Shown here: in pieces, positions 45,929 to 57,230 of the stretch
Numbering within the stretch: the stretch's first letter is position 1
Layout: each line of letters opens with the position of its first letter
Assembly (NCBI GenBank): GCA_023213395.1
Contig: CM041465.1
Span: 6,634,001-6,698,000 of the forward strand
DNA from: Cycas panzhihuaensis
Taxonomy: Eukaryota; Cycadophyta
Direction: 5' to 3'
Length of the DNA: 64,000 nt
Made by a program: the position numbers and the translations under genes
Notes under the pieces: model-generated
The model's input: only the letters and a program-made list of their open reading frames with translations
Told to the model about the DNA's origin: nothing
The model's database searches: none

Positions 45929-46767
45929 TGTTGGAGCATAATGAGACATGTTGGGCTATGGGCAGACCAGAGAGAGGCTGAGTATCCTTGGACTGTGCAG
46001 GTACGGACCGTATGAAGGTACGTATGCAGCAAGAAGTCAAGAATCCAGCATTCTGGATACGTATGACAAAAGTGCACTGTAAAGGTACACAACACAGATA
46101 CGTACCTCCAGGCCGAACGCAAGTAAATAGGAATGGTACGCATGAGAAGACTGGACAGAAGGGAGCCTGGGATGATGTCAGACGTACGTATGGACGTATG
46201 GATGAGTTAAGGCAGCCAGTTAAGGAAACTAACCAATGGTTAGGAAGAGGTACGCTTGACTAAAAAGGTACAATTATGATGATACCATAACCCTTCAGCC
46301 AAAGGACACCAAGGAGCGTATTTATGAGGCTTCCCAAGGACCATTCGGTTAGGGTGAGAGCCAAGTATACTAGTACACATTGGTACGGAGACCAGTACGC
46401 ATGACAGCAGCCTAAAGCCGTGTATTTTGATGGGTACCTCCTGGGTACGCATGTGACAGAGTGAATGTATGAGGCTGGAATGCACAGGGAATGCATTCCA
46501 ACACCTTGTGTAAAAGAACTTATTACTTAATAAAATAAGAGTTACGTGGAAATTGTGCATTCTCTGTGTTTGTAAGGATTGAATGTGGAATATGTGTTGA
46601 TCTTTGTACTGTTGTGTGCCATTGTGATATAATCATGTGGAAACATTAATAAATCTGTGTGATATATGTGGATAATGATGTTGACTATGTCTTAAACTAG
46701 ACTATAACCTGTGTAACCTTGACAAGTGTACCTTTCCCGTAAGTGCAGTGGGAAACCTAAGTCAACA
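45929..46767 (+). repeat. Gypsy1 5' LTR (839 bp)
   Basis: Starts TGTTGGAGCATAATG and ends CCTAAGTCAACA. The first ~370 bp is strongly diverged, with indels, from the 3' LTR; the last ~465 bp is nearly identical. TTGGTTCCTTTGCC at 46768 is the candidate PBS. Confidence 0.92.
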
Positions 46768-46907
46768 TTGGTTCCTTTGCCTACGTCCATTGAGGAAGGA
46801 CAGGGCCCAAGAGTCTCAAAAAGAGGAATGTGTAAAGGGCAGGGGACCCTAGTTGTCGTCGTGATGGCAGGCTGTAACTAAGCCTCCGGCAGCCAGGAGA
46901 CCTTCTA

Positions 46908-47066
46908 ATGCCACCTAAGAGGACTTCAAAGGCGGAAGAGCCACAAAAGGATACTTCACCCAAAGGGAAAGAAACAAGCAGACAGAGGGCGTTACGATGG
47001 TCAAAGGAGTCAAAACTGAGAAGGGCAAGGAGATTAAGTTCGCAGAACCACGAGACTAAGGGACAG
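46908..47066 (+). pseudogene. gag: Gypsy1 gag, N-terminal piece, cut by Copia5
   Basis: The ATG at 46908 opens MPPKRTSKAEEP, a Lys/Arg-rich N-terminus. The frame is open to the Copia5 insertion at 47067 and continues in the same frame after 52342. This shows that Copia5 landed in the gag coding region. A stop follows at about 52546. Confidence 0.75.
47062..47066. repeat. Target-site duplication GACAG (left, Copia5)
   Basis: Exact match to 52338-52342. Confidence 0.95.
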
Positions 47067-47299
47067 TGTTGAAAAACAGAGCAAAGACAGAACTTGATTT
47101 GTACAGAGAAGAGAAAGAGTTGTTATTTCATTGAGATTCAGTCTCCTTAAATATACATCAACAATGTGACCGTTACAAACTGAAATGTAACCGATCAGTC
47201 TAAGACTGCCAAGTGTCACAATCCTATATTAGAGTTACATTTGAGGGTGGTCCCAACATGACCCCCTTTCTTACTTAGATAAAACATTACATATCAACA
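47067..47299 (-). repeat. Copia5 3' LTR (233 bp)
   Basis: Starts TGTTGAAAAACAGAG and ends CATATCAACA. The PPT (reverse complement CATTAAGAGAGGG) is at 47300-47312. Confidence 0.96.
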
Positions 47300-47312
47300 C
47301 CCTCTCTTAATG

Positions 47313-48080
47313 TTTCATCTCTAATAGTCTCATTTTGTTTCTTAAATATTTAAGCCTTTCTTTTCCAAGAGGCTTTGTCAGAAAATCTGCAACCTGTTCG
47401 GCTGAGGAACAGTACTCCAAGTCAATTTCTTTATTATGTACCTCTTCTCTTATGAAATGTTGGTGAACTTCAATATGCTTGGTTCTTGCATGTAGAATTG
47501 GATTTTTGGTTAGCTTGATGGCATTTTGATTGTCGCACTTTAAGGAAGTTGCCTTTTTTTGCTATTGATCCAGGTCGAGCAGAAGTTGTCTTAACCAGAT
47601 AGCTTCACAAGTTGCTGACGCAGCTGCTTTGTATTCCGCTTCTGTAGAAGAGAGAGCAATTGTAGCCTGTTTCTTACTACACCAGGAGATTGCTGATGAC
47701 CCTAAGAAAAAACAATATCCACTGGTGGATTTCCTTTGTTCTTTGTCTCCAGCCCAATCGGAGTCACAATACCCTGATATTTCGACTGAGCATCCTTTTA
47801 AGTATACTAACTTAAGATCTATTGTTCCTTTAAGATATCTCAAAATTCTTTCTGCAGCCTGCCAATGTCTCAATTTTGGATTTTGCATATATCTGGATAT
47901 TAGTCCTACTGAATAGGATATGTCAGGCCTGGTCGCTGTTAGATAAATCAGACTTCCAATCATTTGTCTATACAGAGTGACATCAGCATCTTTTTCCATA
48001 TTATCTGCCATTAAGTTACAGTTTGTTTCCATGGGCGTTGTACATGGATTGCAGTTCTCCATCTGAAATTGAACAAGCAA
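47313..48080 (-). pseudogene. pol: Copia5 RNase H
   Basis: The segment 48080-47562 is open for 172 codons: LYRQMIGSLIYLTATRPDIS, GYCDSDWAGDKEQRKSTSG (RNase H Asp), [11 protein letters not shown]. After a stop near 47560 the frame continues with the KCDNQNAIKLTKNP and TKHIEVHQHFI blocks to the end near 47315. Confidence 0.9.
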
Positions 48081-48185
48081 ATTTTTGATGTAGTTGCTCT
48101 AGGACAAGGTTATATAATTTTGATATTGATCTACCTCCAATCCCAAGTAATAATTTAGTGAACCCAAGTCTGTCATTTCAAATTT

Positions 48186-48938
48186 CTATTGAAGTTGATC
48201 CTTGATGTCTTTAATTCCTCCTCCATCATTTCCAGTAAGAAGCATATCATCAACACAGACAACAATTATCGTTACCTTGTTGTTCTTTTTTCTTATGTAG
48301 AGACTAGAGTCAGAGTTGCATCGATTGAACTTATTTTCTTCAAGGAAATGATCTAATTTGGCATACCAAGCCCACGGGGCTTGTTTTAGACCATACAGAG
48401 CCTTTTTTAATCTGCAGACCAGATTTTCTTGTCCTTTTTCAGTGTATCCTTCAGGTTGTTGCATGTAGACTTCTTCTTCTAATTCGCCATTTAAGAAGGC
48501 ACTTTTTACATCTAATTGAGAGATTTTCCAATTTTGTGCTGCAGCCAAGGCTATTACTGTTCTTACAGTGTTCATTTTTGCTACTGGAGAAAAGGTTTCA
48601 TCAAAATCTACACCTGTTGTTTGTGTATATCCTTTTGCGACTAATCTTGCTTTATACTTTTCTACCTTACCATCCATTCCCCTTTTTGTTTTGTAAACCC
48701 ATTTGCAGCTTACAGCAGATTTGTTGGCAGGTAGTTCCACTAATTCCCATGACTGATTTTTCCTGATTGAGTTCATTTCATTGTCCATTGCAACTTTCCA
48801 TTCTTGACGATCTTTTGCTTCTTGAAAGTTTTGAGGTTCGACTTTGCTTAGAAGAGCTTTTGACCTTTGCCCTCTTGTTTTCTGTTCTATTACATTACTT
48901 TTCCCTTCTTCAATTGTTTTAATATACCATTTTGGCAA
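48186..48938 (-). pseudogene. pol: Copia5 reverse transcriptase
   Basis: One open frame of 250 codons: [84 protein letters not shown], and the active site VVCVDDMLLTGND. There the usual Tyr of YVDD is Cys. A stop follows after IKDQLQ. Otherwise full copia RT motifs in order. Confidence 0.92.
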
Positions 48939-49800
48939 CTTTTTCTATCTTCGTGAGTCTTCCTTCTCATTGGAGTCTTACATTTGACTAGTTTCACTTG
49001 TTGATGATGGATCAGCTGGCCCTTCTTCTGAAGTGATCTCAGATTCATTCTCTTGCTCAGCTTCTGGTACTTCTTCTTCTGAAGTAATCTCTAATTTATT
49101 TTCTTGCTCATCTTCATGTGTCCCTTCATTTTCAGTGTGCCTGACAGCTTCCTATTCAATTCCCTTTTCACCCTCTTCTATTATTCTAATTTGTGAAAAT
49201 TCAATAGAATCTTCTTCATTAAAAACGACATCTCTACTTACATAGATTTTGTTAGTTTTAGGATCTATGCATTTATAGGCTTTTGAATTTTTGTTGTAGC
49301 CTATCAAAATGCATTCTATGCTTTTTGCATCCAGTTTGGATCTTTTTTTATTAGGAATATGCACAAACGCTTGACTACCAAAAACCTTGAGAAGACTTAC
49401 ATCGGGTTTTTGTCCTGTCCAAGCTTCCTCTGGAGTGATATCCTTCAAAGCTTTTGTGGGACTTCTATTTATTAGGTAACACGCCATGCTTACTGCCTCT
49501 GCCCAATAGGATTTTGATATTTTTGTTCCATATACCATACTTCAAGCCATTTCCATTAGAGTTCTATTCTTCCTTTCGGCTACTCCATTCGATTGAGGAG
49601 TATAAGGAGTTGTAATCTGTCTATGAATTCCTCGATCCTTGTAATAATTTAAAAACTCCTTTGAAATATATTCTCCTCCTCCATCTGACCTGATGCATTT
49701 AATTTTCATTCCTGATTCTAGTTCTGCTTCTGCTTTAAATTCTTTGAATGTTTCAAAGACTTCTGACTTATTATGTAAGAAATATACCCATACTTTCTAA
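48939..49800 (-). pseudogene. pol: Copia5 integrase
   Basis: The core continues from the upstream frame: IRSDGGGEYISKEFL near 49680, TTPYTPQSNGVAERKNRTL near 49590 (Glu), then the 128-codon segment 49538-49152 with KSYWAEAVSMACYLINRSP and TPEEAWTGQKPDVSLLKVFG. A Glu-rich linker with a short internal SE(I/L)TSEE repeat follows to 48960. Three or four single stops. Confidence 0.88.
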
Positions 49801-51038
49801 GTGAAATCATCAATGAAAGTTAGAAAATATCTGCATCCGTTAATTGTGAGAGGTGTAATTGGACCGCAAATATCTGTATGTATCAATTCCAACTTTGACT
49901 GAGCTCTCCAAATACTTTCTTTAAAAGGAAGTCTATGATGTTTGCCCAGTTGACAACCTTTACATATAAATTTATCTGATGAAATGCTAGGTAGACCATT
50001 CACCATTCCTGATTTTTCCATTAGTTTTAGTGAGTCAATTGGGAGATGTCCATACCTCAAATGCCAAGCTTTATTATTAGATTTAGAAGCAGTACAAGCT
50101 TTTTCTTCCAAGTAAGGAAGTACAGGATCTGACAGAAGTTTATAAAGATCATTACATCTGACTCCTTTTGCAATAGTTTTTCCACCTCTCTTCATATCTA
50201 GAATATGGCAGTTTCCTTCTTCATCGAAAATGGTTCTCAATCCTTTTTTACTTAATTGAGAGACAGAGAGAAGGTTCATTTTCAGACCTGGAACAAACAA
50301 AACGTTTCCGATCTTTTTTGCATTCCCATCCAGATTTACAGAGATAGTTCCAATCCCTTTTATATCAAGGGAATACTTATCACCCAATTCTTCTGATTTG
50401 TCTATATTGCAAGGTTTCAAGGTTTCAAACCATTCTTCTCGATTTGTCATATGTTTGGAAGCTCCTGAATCTATATACCATATGTCCTTGTCTTTCATAC
50501 TGCTAGCCAAGGTAGTGATGAAGGCAATCTCTTCTTCCTCCTCTTCGTCTTTTTCTTTGCTATAGCCTCCAACGGGTCGTTTTCCTTTCTGAATTTCACT
50601 TCGTCTTTGTGGACACTGATATGGATAGTGCCCGCTTTGTCCGTAATAGCAGCATATATCAAAAATTCTACAATTGCTGGCGAAATGTCCGGTTCTTCCA
50701 CAATTAAAACAGACTCTGTTTTCTCTGCCACGTCCCTGTCCTCTTGAATTTTGCTGGCCCTCGCCCTCGAAATCTAGTGTTTCGCTTCGTCCTCGAAATT
50801 GATGTCTTCCTCTTGACCCGAGGTTTAGTCTGGATGCAAAGGCATCCTCCAATTCTGATGTGTTTTCATACCTTTTATTTCTCTGTTCTTGTCTTAGTAA
50901 TAAACCTGTCAATTCATCAAGGGTTAACTTATCTAACCTATCACTATCTGTGATAGTGTTGACGATTGTGTCGAATGATTTTGGTAATCTTACAGTCATA
51001 ATTTCCACTAGGTCTTGTTCAGAAATTAGACCTCCCAA
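49797..51038 (-). pseudogene. gag-pol: Copia5 gag C-terminus, protease and GAG-pre-integrase (413-codon frame)
   Basis: The C-terminal Gag core (LPKSFDTIVNTITDSDRLDK) is followed by an Arg/Gly-rich region and two zinc knuckles: CFNCGRTGHFASNC, then CCYYGQSGHYPYQC with one Cys to Tyr change. The protease site IDSGASKHMTNREEWFETL has D-S-G intact. NLLSVSQLSKKGLRTIFDE and the zinc-binding CKGCQLGKHHRLPF lead into integrase FIDDFT. Gag and pol sit in one frame, typical of copia polyproteins. Confidence 0.93.
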
Positions 51039-51452
51039 GACTTAAGAGATTATTTCGAATAGTAATAATCTTATGCATAAATTCCGCTACATCTTCATTT
51101 TCTTTCATGTGAAGCTTGTACAATTCTTCTTTGAGAGCAATTATTCTTGCCTTATTCTTTTGTCCATACAAATTTTCTAAACATTTCCAAATTTCAGATG
51201 CCAGACTCAATTTTTCAACATAAATAAGAACTGAATCGGAAATTGACATTTTCAAGGTGAGACTACCTATATTATTTCTTTCTTCCCAATTCCCTAGCTT
51301 AGCATCACCAACAGCAGGACGTTTTTCTGTTCCTTCAAAGAATGCCCTGCATTTTTGACCCTTAGAATGGTTTCCATCTTAATTTTCCAGACATGATAGT
51401 TAGAACCAGTTAATTTTTTTGGTTCAGGCAGAGAAATGAGTGTGGAAGACAT
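51019..51452 (-). pseudogene. gag: Copia5 gag N-terminal part
   Basis: The ATG at 51452 opens MSSTLISLPEPKKLTGSNY, with the copia Gag W-K-I-K-M motif after it. A frameshift near 51350 moves the reading to the segment 51255-51019 (LASEIWKCLENLYGQKNKAR, ALKEELYKLHMKE). A second frameshift near 51035 leads into the 413-codon frame. Confidence 0.85.
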
Positions 51453-52104
51453 TATTCTTAGAGGCAGAAAGTAGTTTTGAAATCTGGACCGTACTATTGT
51501 ACGGAACCCTAAGTGTACGGATGAAAGGAAAGTGTACCTCAAACTCTAGATTTTTCAGGCGCCTATTCAAATTTGAAGACGGATTTGTGAAAGAATTACT
51601 CAGAAAGGAGAAATTGGCCCTGAAAGATAAAACTGCAACTAGGGCAGAAACTCGGATTTTGAAGAAATCACAGTAAAAAACTTGGAAAAACTCTTCGAAA
51701 AATGGACGAAAACTCAAAGCATTATTGTTGAGAAGGATTTGTGACTGAAAATACCCGATTTCATGAGCAAATCGAAAAGATTTTTGAGCAAAATACTCCA
51801 AACCCGCGCGGACTGGTTTGGGCTCTGTTTGGCCTGCAAAACGTCTTCAGATGACTCTGCTCCAGAAGAGAAAAGTGTTCTCTGTGTTCCGATCTACCTT
51901 CCCACCAATTTTCACTTCGATCTGACACTTTTGAAGAAAACGCGTCCGTACACGTCCGTACGGTTCTGTACACCAGAATATTAATGATCTGTTTGGCAGA
52001 ACTGGGACCCTAACTTCCTTGTCTCCTTGTTAGACCCTTGACTGAGTTATTTTGACAGAAGAAATCATCTCCAAATGATCAGTTGAGGACACCTTTCGAT
52101 ACCA
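51453..52104 (-). other. Copia5 leader and PBS
   Basis: A 650-bp non-coding leader. The PBS is TTTCGATACCA at 52094-52104 (reverse complement TGGTATCGAAA). The leader matches the Copia4 leader (61865-62315) in several blocks, including the CCGTACGG-type repeats near 51945. Confidence 0.8.
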
Positions 52105-52337
52105 TGTTGAAAAACAGAGCAAAGATAGAACTTGATTTGTACAGAGAAGAGAAAGAGTTGTTATTTCATTGAGATTCAGTCTCCTTAAATATACATCAAC
52201 AATGTGACCGTTACAAACTGAAATGTAACCGATCAGTCTAAGACTGCCAAGTGTCACAATCTTATATTAGAGTTACATTTGAGGGTGGTCCCAACATGAC
52301 CCCCTTTCTCACTTAGATAAAACATTACATATCAACA
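52105..52337 (-). repeat. Copia5 5' LTR (233 bp)
   Basis: Starts TGTTGAAAAACAGAG and ends CATATCAACA, followed by GACAG. Confidence 0.96.
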
Positions 52338-52342
52338 GACAG
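52338..52342. repeat. Target-site duplication GACAG (right, Copia5)
   Basis: Exact match to 47062-47066. Confidence 0.95.
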
Positions 52343-53960
52343 TCCGTTGAAGAATCTGAGGCAAGTGGAGCCCAGACACCTCAAGAACAAGGAGAGGAAA
52401 CCAATGGCGAACGAATGGTACTAACACAAGCCCCAATCAAGGATGACCTGTTTAGCCCAGAATATGAAGAAAAACCAAAGGTGGATGAAGAATATAAAGA
52501 CACTGTAACAAAAGAGGGAAGTATACATGGAGGCGGTCGAAGGACCTAAGTGACAGCGAGAAGAAGGCGGAGGAAGGTCCCTCGGCATATTGGGAAAATA
52601 AACTCACAAGATAGCTTTTTGAGGATTCATCAGACAGGGGATCTGATCAATCATATATAACAGTGACACCATTAACAATACAAGTGCCAGGTGTATTAGA
52701 ACCTATACATCTTAAAACCCCATTTAAGAATCCATTATTTGGGAAAGATAATATTGTAGTAAGCACTCCAAGTACATCTCCAAAGGAGAAGAGTGAAGGG
52801 AAGGAGACAAAATCCAGTAAAGAGGAGAAAGGGGAAGGATCACCACCAAGTGGAACACCATTACAATCTCCCAAGATGGATGATTACAGAGATTTTGGGA
52901 AGTTGATTTTCAACGACACTTCGGATGCAGCCGAACACGTATACCTCTTTCAAAATCTGATTGACGTGAAGAAGATTACAGACGAAGACGAGATAAAAGC
53001 CAGATTCGCCTGTACATTAAGGGGAGTACCGTTGGCATGGTACAAAGAGCGAAAATAAAGAAATTCTTCGAGGAAAGATTTCAGAAATTCGGAAGCAACG
53101 AAGCGGTGGAAATTGCCCTTAGGGAAATTAAACAAAGGCCCGAAGAATCAGTATTAACTTATATCAGTAGAATGAAAATCTTGCGGCTAGTATGATTAAT
53201 AAAACGGTAACAGATCACAATATGAAGAATTATTTTGTCAGGGGACTAAATGAGAAACTGAGAGCTATGATGCATGCCCATCTATTAAAGTCGTTCAAAA
53301 ATGCCCAAGATTTGGCACTGGATTTTGAGATGGAGATGAATGCACAGGCTGGAGGACACGACTCCCTCCTATTGAGATTACAAGAAGAAATCGGGGAAAT
53401 CAAACAACACCAGTATAATCGACCCTTCTGCCAAGTGGGAGTAGTAGAAGAGGAATCAGAATTAGAAGCCCTAAGAAAGGAAGTGGCAAGATTAAAACAA
53501 GAAACAACAGAGAAGAGGAAACCACAAAGAAGAAAGATCATGAAGGCAGAGTGGCAAAATGGTCCCACATCTGTGAGGAAAGTTCACACACGACAAAAGA
53601 ATGTGAACTCAACCCGAAGAATAGCGCATTGCACCAAAGGGATAAATGGTGCCACATATGCGATGTGGATACGCATATGACCAAAGATTGTTTCTACAAC
53701 CCAAGAGGGAAATCATACAGAGGATGAGGTAGGGGTAGCGGAGGCAACCCACCTCGGAACGTTTATACAACGAGGAATACACAAGAGCCCTCGAGAAAAA
53801 AACAACCAATAGGAAGATGCCTCATTTGTTTACAATTTGGCCATTGGAAATCTGAATGCCCAACCAAACAAGAATACAAACAAAAACCGTTCATATGTAA
53901 CAATTGTGGACCAAGTGAACATAAAACAGAAGATTGTAAAGGGAAAGTTAAAGCCACCAA
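52343..53960 (+). pseudogene. gag: Gypsy1 gag, main part, with an array of zinc knuckles
   Basis: Continues the N-terminal piece. The Retrotrans_gag core is at 52900-53300: ARFACTLRGVPLAWYKER, then, after a frameshift at 53058, FFEERFQKFG and KQRPEESVLTYI. A coiled-coil-like LEALRKEVARLKQET lies near 53470. Next come CCHC knuckles: a damaged HICEESSHTTKEC near 53570, then CHICDVDTHMTKDC near 53655, CLICLQFGHWKSEC near 53820 and CNNCGPSEHKTEDC near 53900. Three intact plus one damaged is more than the usual one or two. Frameshifts near 53190 and 53560 and a stop near 53727 break it. Confidence 0.82.
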
Positions 53961-53964
53961 CCTA

Positions 53965-54921
53965 ATGACAATTATATCAGAGAGCAAAAATGTAAAGCTC
54001 CAAAAGAAACAAAAGGAGAAAGAAAACGAAGGATATCTGAATCCGCAGACAGAAATGAATCGATTTAAAGAAGCGAAACAAGTGTTGGAAGACTTAGCTC
54101 AAGAAGAAAGTGCACTACCAATGGGGAAGCCAGAAACTAAGTATGTATATGTAAGAAACAACAAGCAAAAAGAGAAAGATAAGGTACTAGAAGAACCAAA
54201 AGTACAGCCTCAAATGGTACAAATGGAGGAGCTATTCAAAGGATTACCAGCTGAGGACATTCCAAGAATGCTGTTGCTGATGGAAAATCTAGTAAAACAA
54301 TTGCAATTAACTATTCCCCTATGCCAAGTAATTGATTGGATTAAAGGAGAGATACTACAACGTGGAATTACTAAACGTTTAAAGAAAGTGATGCCATCAT
54401 TCGACATGGATCCCATGGTGACAATGGTGGTATTGGGAGAAACATTCCCGAAAGTGATTGTCGATGGGGGCGCAGCCGTCAACGTATTACCTACTTCGAC
54501 ATGGCGGAAATTGGGAAGCCCGAAACTCGAAGCAGCGACATAATCGTTGAAGTTGGCCAACGAACTATTAGTGCGACCTGTGGGAAAGCTGGCCGACATC
54601 AAAGTGGATGTGGCAGGAATCATAGTAAAAATCGACTTTACAATCGTAGAAACAGAAAAAGGAGCAACACCCTATCCAACATTATTGGGGATGCCTTGGC
54701 TATACAAGACCCAGTGCCTCCAAAACTGGAAGAATGTGACCTTCACTTTATCGGATGATGGGAATAAAGTGGTATTACCAATGTTGGGAAGAAGCTCCAT
54801 TGAGATGATACCAGACGAGGGATCCAGTACGACTGTCGTAAGTGAAACAACAGCCTCTTCCCTTGATGAAGAGAATCTCTATCATACTGCTGAAGAACCT
54901 ACCAAATTGATCGATCACTAA
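53965..54921 (+). pseudogene. pol: Gypsy1 aspartic protease
   Basis: In frame with the last knuckle region, the sequence VIVDGGAAVNVLPTSTW near 54454 is the retropepsin site in D-G-G-A form, a variant seen in some plant gypsy lineages. After a TAA at 54541-54543 the frame continues with ATPYPTLLGMPWLYKT (the conserved LG-P-W region) to another TAA at 54919-54921. Confidence 0.8.
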
Positions 54922-55926
54922 GAAGAAGAACTGGCTTATTTTGGAGAAATATATAACTCTTCAGACGACGAAAATGGGATGAGATTTGTGGACTATTGGT
55001 TACAAGACGCCTATGAAGTAAATTCTTCCTCTCATAGATGTAATTTATTGTCTAAATGTGTAATTGAGAACATTAATGATAATTTAGATTCTTTTGAATA
55101 TATAATGACTAATGATAGTTCAATGGATAATACAAAACTAGACCAAAACCCCCCTAGTAGACTTAGTATTTTTCATAGTCCTATAGTAGCTAGTAGTAAT
55201 CCTAACCTCCCTTCTACCTCAGGCGTTGGTCATAAGGTAGATTCCCTATCCCCCGCTTTATTACAACCCAGGGAAGGAAGTAGCATTCCTTCCTCATCTT
55301 CTTTAGAAGTATACCCACCCAGCAACCGGTCCCTTCCAACGATTTGTGCCAAATCCAATGGAATGGAAGGAGAATCGGCGGTAAATACTTCTAGAGACGC
55401 TGGTCTAGGTAGTAGGATAACTATCCCCGAAGAAACAAACTGTGAAACTTATATTGGGAATCATGTTAAGCCTTTCTATGGAGAACAGTTATATGGGACT
55501 ACCCATCTAACCCACTGCATTGAATACTGGATGGAGCACGGGAATTGGGATAAAAATCAGTGGCAACAAGACCTAGTACTTACCTTACGGGGAACGGCTT
55601 GGTATTGGTACCTAGCCCACCAAACCATTCTCCAAGATTGGAAGGAGTTACAAGCAACGTTTCGACTTCAATTCGACCATCCAAAACATTTAGACATCCC
55701 GTTATTCCATGTAGGTCAAAATCCTAGTGAGCATATACAGAAGTGTAAACAAAAATGGACATCCCTAAGTATACCCAAAAAGATCTGGCCTAACTACTTC
55801 TACCACACCCTGGGACGGGTAGCAAAGGATTGGTTCTTAGGAAAGGAACAAAGCCTGGATGTAACTTGGGGAAATCTAAAGGAATCCTTTATAAAACATT
55901 ATGCATATCGGAAGACAAAAATATAG
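54922..55926 (+). CDS. Gypsy1: second gag-like domain between protease and RT
   Basis: It lies in the same reading frame as the protease, after a single TAA; the longest ATG frame is 54979-55926, 315 codons. Residues ~20-150 are Ser/Asn/Pro-rich and low complexity. Residues ~170-310 look like Retrotrans_gag: LTLRGTAWYWYLAHQ with DWKELQATFRLQF, then LGRVAKDWFLGKEQ with TWGNLKESFIKHY. This A-x-x-W-(F/Y) plus W-x-x-(L/F)-x-x-x-F pattern occurs twice. A frameshift near 55915 moves the reading into the RT frame. A gag-like domain at this place is not part of the standard gypsy order. The assignment rests on pattern only. Confidence 0.55.
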   Translation, partial: EEELAYFGEIYNSSDDENGMRFVDYWLQDAYEVNSSSHRCNLLSKCVIENINDNLDSFEYIMTNDSSMDNTKLDQNPPSRLSIFHSPIVASSNPNLPSTSGVGHKVDSLSPALLQPREGSSIPSSSSLEVYPPSNRSLPTICAKSNGMEGESAVNTSRDAGLGSRITIPEETNCETYIGNHVKPFYGEQLYGTTHLTHCIEYWMEHGNWDKNQWQQDLVLTLRGTAWYWYLAHQTILQDWKELQATFRLQFDHPKHLDIPLFHVGQNPSEHIQKCKQKWTSLSIPKKIWPNYFYHTLGRVAKDWFLGKEQSLDVTWGNLKESFIKHYAYRKTKI

Positions 55927-57230
55927 ATAGAATCTTGAAGAATATTAGAAGAATGAGCATGAATTTAGAACAAGGAATTACAAATAAAGAGGAAGAAGAA
56001 TCAACATATGGTGAGGAAGAAGAAATCATGAATTATCCTGCAGAATTCACGGAAATGAATATTGAAGAAAGAAAAATAGAAGATACCCCGGGGCACAAAA
56101 CCAGAAATAAGGAGGATATTGAAGTAACCAAATAAAAAACTATTGAAATTAATGTCGGCAGCAAAGAAGATCCCAAACTGATACGAATCGGAAATTATTG
56201 GGATAATCAAATAGTAGCGAAAGCTCAGCAGTTGTTCGAGGATTTCCGTGACGTATTTGCGTGGTCATATAAAGACCTAAAAGGTATTCCCCCGGAAATA
56301 GGAATACATCATATTGATTTAGTAGAGAAAGCAAAACCTGTGAAGCAATGACCATACCGCATGAATCCCAAGTATAAGGAAAAGGTGAAAGCAGAATTAG
56401 ATAAAATGCTGGAAGCGGGATACATTTACGAGATTGACTACAGTGGTTGGGTGAGCCCTATAGTAGTAGTTCCCAAAAAGAACAGAAAAATACGTGTTTG
56501 TATGGATTACAGACAATTAAATAAGGTAACGAAAAAGGATCCCTTTCCGTTACCATTTACAGAAGACATTTTGGAAGCGGTGGGAGGAAATGAGATATAT
56601 TCCTTCACCGACGGATTTAGTGGGTACAATCAAGTGCAGATTGCCCCAGAAGATCAAGCAAAGACCACATTCGTGACAGAATGGGGAACTTATGTCTATA
56701 AAGGAATTCCATTCAGTCTTACGAATGCACCGACCACATTCTAGAAAATCGTGATCAACATATTTCAAAAATTTATTGGGGAAAAAGTGGCAGTATTCTT
56801 AGACGATTGGACGTTATACGGATTAATGAAAGATCACATGGAAAACTTGAGGGAAATGTTACAAACATGCCGAGAAAACAAGTTGTGTTTGAACCCGGAG
56901 AAATGTACCTTCCTAGTACCCTTTGGAAATCTATTGGGACACATTGTCAACAAAGAAGGATTGTTGACAGATCCAGCCAAAGTATCGCAATTTTATATTT
57001 TCTTATACCACTTACGAGAACACAATTGAAAGGTTTCTTGGAGTTGACAGGATATTACAGAAAATTCATCAGGGGATATGCATACATATCAGGACCCCTA
57101 GAGGAATTGCTAAAGAAGAATATTGAATGGGAATGGATGGAAGAATAGCAGCAAGCATTTGAAGCATTAAAACGAGCCATCATATCAGCACCCATACTGC
57201 GATTTCCTGATTGGAAGAAAACCTTCCATG
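55927..57230 (+). pseudogene. pol: Gypsy1 reverse transcriptase
   Basis: An acidic linker, then RT: LFEDFRDVFAWSYKDLKGI, MNPKYKEKVKAELDKMLEAG, SPIVVVPKKNRKIRVCMDYR, FPLPFTEDILE, ending in GIPFSLTNAPTTF. The active site VFLDDWTLYG near 56795 keeps both Asp. Stops occur at 56349 and near 56743, and a frameshift near 57000 leads to LKGFLELTGYYRKFI. Confidence 0.88.

Larger units (their letters stand above)
47067..52337 (-). mobile_element. Copia5: youngest full-length copia element, in Gypsy1 gag
   Basis: 233-bp LTRs at 47067-47299 and 52105-52337 with three differences, all transitions. It has an exact TSD GACAG, PPT, PBS, gag and complete pol. Only scattered stops and a few frameshifts are present, so it is the best preserved element here. 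Confidence 0.96.

Noticed and set aside
45601-46263. Overlapping frames of 65-106 codons on both strands around 45.6-46.6 kb
   Set aside because: They lie across the Copia4 leader, the TRIM LTR and the Gypsy1 LTR, have no domains, and partly recur at 60.7-61.4 kb in the other LTR.
53230-53568. 112-codon minus-strand frame
   Set aside because: Shadow of the Gypsy1 gag coiled-coil region; Ser/Phe/Cys-rich complement of a Glu/Lys-rich frame.
54210-54623. 137-codon minus-strand frame opposite the Gypsy1 protease
   Set aside because: Shadow of the plus-strand coding frame; the plus frame carries the retropepsin motif.
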